NCBI GenBank assembly: GCA_934654835.1
Contig: CAKUGY010000004.1
Location: 1 to 64,000 of the forward strand
Direction of reading: 5' to 3'
Source of the DNA: an uncultured Collinsella sp.
GTDB lineage: Bacteria; Actinomycetota; Coriobacteriia; Coriobacteriales; Coriobacteriaceae
DNA: 64,000 nt
The translations under genes and the position numbers were made by a program. Positions 1 to 5,708 of this stretch are shown here, piece by piece (positions within the stretch are counted from its first letter, which is position 1; the number at the start of each line of letters is the position of its first letter). The notes beneath the pieces were generated by a model. It searched no databases, had not been told where the DNA came from, and was given only the letters and a program-made list of their open reading frames with translations.

Positions 1-37
1 CCTCTCGGCGGCCTTGCGAAAAACAAATCCAAGTTAG

Positions 38-156
38 ACCATTTCAAATGGTTCGATGTCTGCCCGGATGCGACACTTTATCGTGTCCATCCTCGCAGTA
101 TCCGGTTCTCAAGGTGCACGCCTGCGCGGCTCATCCGGTTCGACCGGGCCGCGCGG
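38..156 (-). promoter_or_regulatory. structured leader with boxA-like element, possibly of an rRNA operon
   Basis: No convincing protein gene is visible in the first 376 bases. Read on the minus strand, positions 118-101 give GCACCTTGAGAACCGGAT, which resembles the boxA antitermination element of Gram-positive rRNA leaders (TTGAGAACTGGAT type). Around it are several strong hairpins: GCGCGGC/GCCGCGC (124-130 with 148-154) enclosing CCGGT/ACCGG, a GACAC/GTGTC hairpin near 72-86, and ACCATTT/AAATGGT near 38-52. A GATATATTG/CAATATATC inverted pair lies at 163-171 and 224-232. I infer a leader of a 16S gene lying left of the window; an unrelated structured RNA is the alternative. Confidence 0.35.
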
Positions 157-376
157 CAAGGAGATATATTGCCAGACCGCGAAGCGATGTGGGACGTCAA
201 TTCCACTCTTCACAAGTCCTACACAATATATCGCTTTCTACTATCAATAGAAAGACTGATGCGGTTTTTCCGCATGCATCAGATGATGACCCTTCGGTTT
301 AGAGATATATAAAGATCGGTCATCTGTAAATGTCTATCTACCCGTGCTTTTGGCTATGTAAACCAGCGGCTCGGAT

Positions 377-412
377 AAAAAGAGGGAGCGCCGCACACAG
401 TGCGACACTCCC
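377..412 (-). terminator. intrinsic terminator of infC-rpmI-rplT
   Basis: On the minus strand, 21 bases after the rplT stop, an 11-bp stem (GGGAGTGTCGC with GCGGCGCTCCC, two G-U pairs, 7-nt loop) is followed by TCTTTTT. This is a textbook Rho-independent terminator and closes the operon. Confidence 0.9.
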
Positions 413-433
413 CTAGCGATTCAAGAGAATCTA

Positions 434-793
434 TTAGGCCTCGAGAGCCTTCTTGGCGATGGTGGCCAGCTCGTTGAAGGACTCGATGTCCTCGTAAGCC
501 ATCTGAGCCAGAACCTTGCGGTCGAGCTCGATGCCGGCAACCTTCAGGCCGTGCATGAACTGAGAGTAAGAAATGTCGTTCAGGCGAGCAGCAGCGTTGA
601 TACGGGTAATCCAGAGAGAGCGGATCTCGCGCTTCTTGTTGCGGCGATCACGATACTGATACTGCAGGGAGTGCTGGACCTGCTCTTTAGCATGCTTGTA
701 AGTACGCGAAGCGGCACCGTAGTAACCCTTCGCACGGTGCATAACGGTACGGCGCTTCTTCTTGGCGGCAACAGCGCGCTTAATACGTGCCAT
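434..793 (-). CDS. rplT: 50S ribosomal protein L20
   Basis: The 119-residue protein begins MARIKRAVAAKKKRRTVM and is the normal length for bL20. The basic N-terminal helix that threads into 23S rRNA is followed by the globular domain (SLWITRINAAARLNDISYS), and both are typical of the family. L20 is needed for early assembly of the 50S subunit, and in other bacteria it also represses its own operon by binding the mRNA leader. It is the last gene of infC-rpmI-rplT, 46 bases after rpmI, and is followed by a strong terminator. Identification is secure; regulation by L20 here is inferred from other species. Confidence 0.98.
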   Translation of the reverse strand: MARIKRAVAAKKKRRTVMHRAKGYYGAASRTYKHAKEQVQHSLQYQYRDRRNKKREIRSLWITRINAAARLNDISYSQFMHGLKVAGIELDRKVLAQMAYEDIESFNELATIAKKALEA

Positions 794-839
794 GTTCTAT
801 CAACTCCTAGACGGTAAAACGAAAAACGGGAACGCGAAC

Positions 840-1031
840 TTAGGCGAGACGCGACTTGATGACCTTGCGGTCGGCAGCGGCGATCTCGGTCTCCTGACGG
901 AAGCCACGCTTACGCTTGGTGGACTTCTTGCTCAGGATGTGGCTCTTGAAAGCCTTGGCGCGCATAAGCTTGCCGGTACCAGTCTTGCGGAAACGCTTCT
1001 TGGTGCCGCTGTGGGACTTCATCTTAGGCAT
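840..1031 (-). CDS. rpmI: 50S ribosomal protein L35
   Basis: The 63-residue, very basic protein starts MPKMKSHSGTKKRFRKTGTG, the hallmark of bL35, and has the usual length. It is a structural protein of the large ribosomal subunit. It sits between infC (32 bases upstream) and rplT in the conserved infC-rpmI-rplT order, so it is almost certainly co-transcribed and co-regulated with them. A ribosome-binding site (AAGGAG) precedes the ATG. Confidence 0.98.
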   Translation of the reverse strand: MPKMKSHSGTKKRFRKTGTGKLMRAKAFKSHILSKKSTKRKRGFRQETEIAAADRKVIKSRLA

Positions 1032-1063
1032 GAAATACTCCTTAATCGGTTACAGAACACTAG

Positions 1064-1618
1064 TTACTTGGTATCGCTTGCCGCTTTATCCTCATCGAAG
1101 GCGCCCTTAATCGGGGCGAGCAGCATAAGCATGTTACGGCCTTCCATCTTAGGCTTGGACTCGACCGTAGCGTAAGGCTTGAGATCCTCGGCGAGACGCT
1201 CGAGAACGTTAAGACCCTGCTCCGGGTGAGCCATCTCACGGCCGCGGAACATGATGGTGATCTTAACGCGTGCGCCCTTCTTGAGGAAACGCAGAACGTG
1301 GCCCTTCTTGGTCTCGTAGTCGCCAACGTCGATCTTGGGTCGGAACTTCATTTCCTTGACCTCGACCTTGGACTGGTTCTTACGAGCAGCCTTGGCCTTC
1401 ATGGCCTGCTGGTACTTGAACTTACCGTAGTCCATGACCTTGCAGACCGGCGGCTCCGCGTTGGGAGCGATCTCGACCAGGTCGAGACCCTGATCGTCAG
1501 CGACGCGCTGAGCATCGCGGATGGCGAACAGGCCGAGCTGAGAGCCATCGACGCCAATCAAACGGCACGAGGATGCAGTAATCTCGTCGTTGATGCGGGT
1601 GTCATCAGACTTAGCTAT
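1064..1618 (-). CDS. infC: translation initiation factor IF-3, probable AUA start
   Basis: IF-3 binds the 30S subunit, keeps it apart from 50S and proofreads start codons. The N-terminal domain (TRINDEITASSCRLIGVDGS), the lysine-rich linker and the C-terminal domain (FRPKIDVGDYETKKGHVLRF) are all present. An in-frame ATG lies at 1633-1631 but has no ribosome-binding site; instead its own G begins a perfect GGAGG (1631-1627). That GGAGG stands 8 bases before an ATA codon (1618-1616), giving a 184-residue protein starting at (M)AKSDDTRIND. IF-3 genes in many bacteria use rare AUU/AUA/AUC starts for autoregulation, so I prefer ATA. If ATG is used the protein has 189 residues. First gene of its operon. 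Confidence 0.9.
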   Translation of the reverse strand: MAKSDDTRINDEITASSCRLIGVDGSQLGLFAIRDAQRVADDQGLDLVEIAPNAEPPVCKVMDYGKFKYQQAMKAKAARKNQSKVEVKEMKFRPKIDVGDYETKKGHVLRFLKKGARVKITIMFRGREMAHPEQGLNVLERLAEDLKPYATVESKPKMEGRNMLMLLAPIKGAFDEDKAASDTK

Positions 1619-1735
1619 TTTCCCTACCTCCATTCGTAAAAAATAACCCGGCGCTTCTCAGCAACCAGGTCGTACACATAGACATCCTCACTATGAGGAA
1701 GGGAATCTAAGTTGTATGACCAGTCAGCTGCTCAT

Positions 1736-1834
1736 TGGCGCCAAAAGGTGGGAACCCTCGGGTTCCTCTTTAGGGCATTGCGGGAACAACGCCTTGGCGA
1801 TAATAACACGTTCGACGCGTTATCACATTACGTA
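1736..1834 (-). promoter_or_regulatory. infC upstream leader with hairpins
   Basis: Between tRNA-Leu and infC on the minus strand lies about 200 bases without a gene. A stem GGAACC/GGTTCC (1751-1766) is followed on the minus strand by CACCTTTTGG, resembling a weak terminator or attenuator about 130 bases before infC. A perfect palindrome TTGGCGCCAA (1736-1745) sits just downstream, and a GATAA/TTATC imperfect hairpin near 1798-1823 lies upstream. L20- or IF3-dependent attenuation of this operon is known in Firmicutes; applying it here is inference. Confidence 0.35.
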
Positions 1835-1903
1835 CACGAAAAAGGGGGCCTTGACCCCCTTGAACGCTCACTTGCATGTATGGTGCCCGAGGCGAGACTC
1901 GAA
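1835..1903. repeat. partial duplicate of the tRNA-Leu 3' end plus terminator (copy 1)
   Basis: These 69 bases match 2019-2087 with one mismatch (C at 1871, A at 2055). The copy contains the last 23 bases of tRNA-Leu including CCA (1881-1903) and the whole terminator hairpin, so it is a broken second tRNA 3' end lying 184 bp beyond the real one. It cannot fold as a tRNA. Confidence 0.9.
1839..1861 (-). terminator. duplicated tRNA-Leu terminator
   Basis: On the minus strand AAGGGGG-TCAAGG-CCCCCTTTTT forms a 7-bp stem with a T-run. It is the second copy of the tRNA-Leu terminator, carried by the 69-bp duplication, and may act as a back-up stop. Confidence 0.75.
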
Positions 1904-2018
1904 GGGCCTTCGCTTCGCGAAGCCCCGGGCTTCGGGCGCATGGCGCCCTCGCCACGCTCCGCTACAAACAGGCCACAGGCCTGTTTGCTTAACGCTCCGC
2001 GCGCTCACGCGAGTTCGG
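1904..2018. repeat. palindrome-rich spacer between the two tRNA-Leu repeat copies
   Basis: Three back-to-back hairpins fill this GC-rich 115-bp spacer: CTTCGC/GCGAAG inside GGG/CCC arms (starting at 1904), GGGCGC-ATG-GCGCCC (about 1934-1948), and a perfect 10-bp inverted repeat CAAACAGGCC/GGCCTGTTTG with a 3-nt loop (1965-1987). There is no T-run. It resembles a REP-type or other palindromic intergenic element. Confidence 0.6.
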
Positions 2019-2087
2019 CACGAAAAAGGGGGCCTTGACCCCCTTGAACGCTCAATTGCATGTATGGTGCCCGAGGCGAGACTCGAA
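2019..2087. repeat. direct repeat copy 2 overlapping tRNA-Leu 3' end
   Basis: This is the parental copy of the 69-bp direct repeat. It includes the terminator and the 3' terminal 23 bases of tRNA-Leu (2065-2087). The repeat boundary inside the T-arm resembles the overlap that integrating elements make at tRNA genes, but no integrase lies nearby. Confidence 0.9.
2023..2045 (-). terminator. tRNA-Leu terminator
   Basis: The stem AAGGGGG/CCCCCTT with a 6-nt loop and trailing T-run begins about 20 bases after the tRNA 3' end on the minus strand. Confidence 0.85.
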
Positions 2088-2151
2088 CTCGCACGTTGTT
2101 GCCAACGGTGGATTTTGAGTCCACTGCGTCTGCCAATTCCGCCACTCGGGC
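2065..2151 (-). tRNA. tRNA-Leu (anticodon CAA)
   Basis: The minus strand gives an 87-nt class II tRNA. The acceptor stem is GCCCGAG/CTCGGGC, the discriminator is A and CCA is encoded. The anticodon stem GTGGA/TCCAC carries the loop CTCAAAA, so the anticodon is CAA and it reads UUG codons. There is a long variable arm (CGTTGGCAACAACG) and a T-arm with GTTCGAGTC. The long variable arm and the CAA anticodon together identify leucine. Confidence 0.96.
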
Positions 2152-2190
2152 ACGTAATGCGTGAGTTAGTTTATCACAGCTTGCTATCGA

Positions 2191-3624
2191 TTAGCCCGAA
2201 AATGGAACTTCGAGCATTTCGATGAGTTCGACTGAACGGAGCATCTCGCGCTGGCGGCACCCGCGTCCGTCGACCGAGGCCTCGCCCATCTGATTGTCAT
2301 AGGGATCCTCGCGCATGCCGTCGAAAGCGGGTTCGAACTCAGCCTGGAATCGACTGTTGGCAACCATACGCCACGGATCGAGATTGCCAAAGTAGTGCTG
2401 GCGACGCCACTCCTCCCCCATCCTGCGGGCAGAAGATCCAAATGACACATCGGCGTTGAGCCAGCCGGTCTGCGGTGTATAGAACTCAGCCCAATCGTGC
2501 GGTCCCACCGAATCGGGCGCAACATACAGGCCACTCTGCCAACGGGCAGGAACGCCCGCAATGCGGCACATGGTGATAAACGTGAGCGCCATAACGCCGC
2601 AATCGCCGCGGAGCGAATGTGCACAGTCATCGACAATAGACCCCAAAAGCAGGTACGGCGGCTGATAACGATAGTCGATATGCTGCGTCAGGTAATCATA
2701 GATAGCGCGAGCGCGATCGAGCGGATCATCGAGCCCGTCAATGACACGCTCCGTCAGCTGTTGCAGATACGGCGTGAATGCAATGTGCGGACGGTCCTCG
2801 GAAGTGTCCTCGGGCAGCGGCGCATCCATGCACGGATGTGCCGGAAGCGCACCCCCATAGATATCACAATAGGCAGCATTGATGTGATAACGATAAGTTA
2901 CCGAGAACGAGTGCTCGGTCGAAGAAGGCCACGAGGCGGTGCGTGCCGATGCATCCTCGGGGGCAACGGCCCCCTCCGGCGTCATATCAAGAACCTCGAT
3001 CTGAGACTGCTGACGACAAGCGGCAACAACGGGAAGCCAAGCGCGAACCGTCTCCCCCTCCAGAGCGCCGGGGACAGACACGGACGCCTTAAGCGTGATG
3101 ACACGAGCCAGTCCGCTCTGCGACTCCATCTCCTTGAGCATTTGGTTGCGCAGCGCAATTCCGTCCGTAGAATCGGGGCGCATACCGGGAACCTCTTTGG
3201 GATACACGCGAAGCGAATCGAGGAAGTTGTCGAGAACAAACAGTTCACCATCGATAAAGCGCCAGTCAATACGCTTACGATCAATCAAGTCGTCGAACTG
3301 TTCCTCGGTAAATTCAGGCCACTCCTCACGAATCATCGCAATGGCTTGATTGCGCGACACCGAAAAATGAAGCGGCGTCTCGAGCATGCGATACCGCTCA
3401 GCACGAACACAAGCAGAAAGAGAAGGCTCAGGATTCTGCTCCAAAAGACGATCGCAGGCAGCAACAGCCTGCGTCAAATACCCGGCATCCTTAAGACGAA
3501 GAATCTCGGGCGGCAATCCAATATCGAGATGACGAAAGTCATCGCAACAAACATCAACAGAACACCCAACAGGCCCCTCGTCAACAACCTTCCCATCCGA
3601 AGGCAGCACATCAATAACAGCCAT
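2191..3624 (-). CDS. transglutaminase-like domain protein
   Basis: The C-terminal half carries a transglutaminase-like cysteine-protease fold with the triad in order: Cys in LRGDCGVMALTF, His in GPHDWAEFY and Asp in GWLNADVSFG (roughly residues 340-400). Such domains act as proteases, peptide-crosslinking enzymes or inactive binding modules; the substrate is not predictable. The N-terminal about 250 residues are of unknown fold. No signal peptide or membrane segment is seen, so it is probably cytoplasmic. I chose the ATG at 3624 (477 residues), which has GGAG 7 bases upstream; a longer start at 3660 lacks one. It stands alone between tRNA-Leu and a large palindrome. Confidence 0.8.
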   Translation of the reverse strand: MAVIDVLPSDGKVVDEGPVGCSVDVCCDDFRHLDIGLPPEILRLKDAGYLTQAVAACDRLLEQNPEPSLSACVRAERYRMLETPLHFSVSRNQAIAMIREEWPEFTEEQFDDLIDRKRIDWRFIDGELFVLDNFLDSLRVYPKEVPGMRPDSTDGIALRNQMLKEMESQSGLARVITLKASVSVPGALEGETVRAWLPVVAACRQQSQIEVLDMTPEGAVAPEDASARTASWPSSTEHSFSVTYRYHINAAYCDIYGGALPAHPCMDAPLPEDTSEDRPHIAFTPYLQQLTERVIDGLDDPLDRARAIYDYLTQHIDYRYQPPYLLLGSIVDDCAHSLRGDCGVMALTFITMCRIAGVPARWQSGLYVAPDSVGPHDWAEFYTPQTGWLNADVSFGSSARRMGEEWRRQHYFGNLDPWRMVANSRFQAEFEPAFDGMREDPYDNQMGEASVDGRGCRQREMLRSVELIEMLEVPFSG

Positions 3625-3763
3625 ACCAAACTCCAAGTCATTAGAACCCTTGAAGCCCATTGTAGCGAGATAAAAAAGAAAGCCCCAACAAAGGAGCCCA
3701 ACACACCGATAAACGGTAGCTATTTATAAATATCAGCCTCGTAACCCTGCGGCGTTAAACGAA

Positions 3764-3855
3764 GGAAGCCCCGTCCCCCGGAACTGTTTCCTTGGCGCGA
3801 CTTCTGGCGAAGCCAGGTGAGCGCAAAGGAAACAGTGTAGGGGGACGGAGCTTCC
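3764..3855. repeat. 92-bp long imperfect palindrome
   Basis: Two 35-base arms (3764-3798 and 3821-3855) are inverted copies matching at 30 of 35 positions, and the centre holds a further CTGGC/GCCAG hairpin. The arms contain CCGTCCCCC and ACTGTTTCCTT. It lies just downstream of the aldolase gene on the minus strand and could end its transcript, but it lacks a T-run. I read it as a miniature palindromic element. Confidence 0.75.
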
Positions 3856-3877
3856 GGCGGGATAAGTTTATCGACGC

Positions 3878-4744
3878 TTACGCCTTGTTGACGGAGCCAA
3901 ACTCCTCCATGAGCTCCTTGGTGCGGGCAACGATGTTGTCGCGACCAGGCTTGAGGAGCTTGCGGGGGTCAAAGCCCTTGCCCTGCTGATCCTTGCCAGC
4001 CTCGATGTACTCGCGGACGCCCTTGGCGAAGACGAGCTGCAGGTCGGTGTTGACATTGATCTTGGAGATGCCCAGGGAGATAGCCTTCTTGATCTGATCC
4101 TCGGGGATGCCGGTGCCACCGTGCAGAACGAGGGGCAGGTCGCCGGTCTGAGCCTTGATCTCGCCCAGACGCTCGAAGGAAAGGCCAGCCCAGTCGGCGG
4201 GGTACACGCCGTGGATGTTGCCGATGCCGCAGGCGAGGAAGTCGACGCCCAGGTCGGCAATCTGCTTGCACTCAGCGGGGTCAGCGAGCTCGCCGTTGGA
4301 GGTCACGCCGTCCTCGGTGCCGCCGATGCCGCCGACCTCGGCCTCGATGGACATGCCCTTGGAGTGGGCAAGCTCAACGAGCTCCTTGGTGCGGTCGAGG
4401 TTAAGCTGGAAGGTCTCCTCGTGAGAGCCGTCATACATGATGGACGTGAAACCGGCCTCGATGCACTTGAAGCAGTCCTCGTAAGAACCGTGATCGAGGT
4501 GAAGGGCGACGGGAACGGTAACGCCCGTGGCCTCGACGGCAGCCTTAACCATGTCGGCGCAGACCTTGAAACCGCCCATCCACTTAGCGGCACCAGCGGT
4601 GCACTGAAGGATCAGCGGAGACTTGGCCTCCTCGGCGGCCTGGAGAATGGCCAGGGTCCACTCGAGGTTGTTGGTGTTGAAGGCACCGAGAGCGTACTTG
4701 CCGGCCTCGGCCTTCTTGAGCATGTCTGCTGCGTTGACGAGCAT
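3878..4744 (-). CDS. fba: class II fructose-bisphosphate aldolase
   Basis: This 288-residue enzyme splits fructose-1,6-bisphosphate into glyceraldehyde-3-phosphate and dihydroxyacetone phosphate in glycolysis. Class II, zinc-dependent features are visible: HLDHGS near residue 82 (catalytic Asp and zinc His), EAEVGGIGGTEDG, GIGNIHGVY with a zinc His, LHGGTGIP and INVNTDLQ at the phosphate-binding site. Length and motifs fit the FbaA/GatY-KbaY group; tagatose-bisphosphate specificity cannot be excluded. AGGAGG precedes the ATG. It appears monocistronic, with a large palindrome after it. Confidence 0.93.
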   Translation of the reverse strand: MLVNAADMLKKAEAGKYALGAFNTNNLEWTLAILQAAEEAKSPLILQCTAGAAKWMGGFKVCADMVKAAVEATGVTVPVALHLDHGSYEDCFKCIEAGFTSIMYDGSHEETFQLNLDRTKELVELAHSKGMSIEAEVGGIGGTEDGVTSNGELADPAECKQIADLGVDFLACGIGNIHGVYPADWAGLSFERLGEIKAQTGDLPLVLHGGTGIPEDQIKKAISLGISKINVNTDLQLVFAKGVREYIEAGKDQQGKGFDPRKLLKPGRDNIVARTKELMEEFGSVNKA

Positions 4745-4784
4745 AAAAGAAACCTCCTGTAAGGTTGCTCCGATAACGCCTGTG

Positions 4785-4793
4785 ATTTTACCA
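4785..4793 (-). promoter_or_regulatory. possible extended -10 promoter of fba
   Basis: The minus strand carries TGGTAAAAT, an extended -10 (TGN-TAAAAT), about 40 bases before the aldolase start. No good -35 hexamer is visible. Confidence 0.35.
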
Positions 4794-4938
4794 CGGCATA
4801 CCGCAGCATAAACGTTCGTTTGTTCACGAATATCATCCGATTGGACAAATTTTGACCGCTTGCCCCACAGAATCGACCCGTTGGGGAAAATTACTTGACG
4901 ATTGAACGTTCTTCGTGATTCGAAAGACGGCCTCTAAG

Positions 4939-5622
4939 CTACATCTGCATGAATGGGTTCTGCATGAGCTCGCGTGCAACGGTGGTCGAATCGCCGTGAC
5001 CCGTCAGGCAAACGGTATCGGGCGGAAGAATCTTGGCAAGTTTGACGAGCGAGTGCATAATCGCCACCTCGTCACCGCCGGAAAGATCAGTACGACCATG
5101 GCTACCCGGGAACAAGGTATCACCCACAAAGGCAATATTCCCCTGCTCGGTGGCGGCAAACAGGACGATGCCGCCCGGTGTATGCCCCGGCGTCTCGATC
5201 ACTTGCAGGCAGACGTCGCCCACCTCGATCGTATCGCCCTCGGCAAGCAAGCGCGTCGGCTCACCCGGATCGGGCGTCTCGATGCCCCACATGGCGCGTT
5301 GCTCCTCGATATTTGCACGAGGTACCGCTACGTCCTTGGCGCACAGTTCATATAGCGAGGCGTCGCCAACGGCAGCCCGCACCCCGGCAACCCCGCCAAC
5401 ATGGTCGGCATGACCGTGCGTGCAGGCAGAGCCGAGTACGCGCACCTCGGGATGCGAAGTGCGAATATGCTCCACAAGACGTTCGCCTTCCCACGCGGGA
5501 TCGACAATTAAGCACTCGCCATTCGAAATCACGGCGTAACTGTTGGTCTGAATCGGGCCGTTGACCAGCGTCTCAATCGAAGCCGCACCTCGGGGCGTCA
5601 GGTCCAAAGTCATATCGTCCAT
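4939..5622 (-). CDS. MBL-fold metallo-hydrolase, glyoxalase II-like
   Basis: The metallo-beta-lactamase signature THGHADHVGG (near residue 70) supplies the two-metal site. It is followed by a distal His in ETPGHTPGG, Asp in FVGDTLFPGS and His in LTGHGD. The 227-residue size fits the small GloB-like hydrolases that act on S-lactoylglutathione or related thioesters; the true substrate is unknown. A GTG at 5628 is possible, but the ATG at 5622 has AAGGAG at better spacing. It follows rel by about 85 bases with a perfect hairpin between, so it is probably the last gene of a recJ-rel operon with modulated expression. Confidence 0.85.
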   Translation of the reverse strand: MDDMTLDLTPRGAASIETLVNGPIQTNSYAVISNGECLIVDPAWEGERLVEHIRTSHPEVRVLGSACTHGHADHVGGVAGVRAAVGDASLYELCAKDVAVPRANIEEQRAMWGIETPDPGEPTRLLAEGDTIEVGDVCLQVIETPGHTPGGIVLFAATEQGNIAFVGDTLFPGSHGRTDLSGGDEVAIMHSLVKLAKILPPDTVCLTGHGDSTTVARELMQNPFMQM

Positions 5623-5642
5623 ATGCACACTCTCCTTCTAAA

Positions 5643-5674
5643 TACGTCGAGGCACCCAACGATGCCTCGACGTA
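5643..5674 (-). other. perfect 12-bp hairpin between rel and the MBL hydrolase
   Basis: TACGTCGAGGCA and TGCCTCGACGTA form a perfect 12-bp stem with an 8-nt loop. On the minus strand it is followed only by TTTAG, so it may be a weak terminator, an mRNA-processing site or a 3' stabiliser of the rel transcript. Confidence 0.6.
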
Positions 5675-5708
5675 ACCAAATATCTATGATGCTGCGAGAC
5701 TCTCGCAC

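Noticed and set aside
1881..1903. Second tRNA-Leu gene
   Set aside because: Only the last 23 bases are present; the acceptor 5' strand, D-arm and anticodon arm are missing.
1716..2225. 169-codon plus-strand frame across the tRNA-Leu region
   Set aside because: It reads through the tRNA gene, both terminators and the duplicated repeat in antisense, so it cannot be a protein gene.
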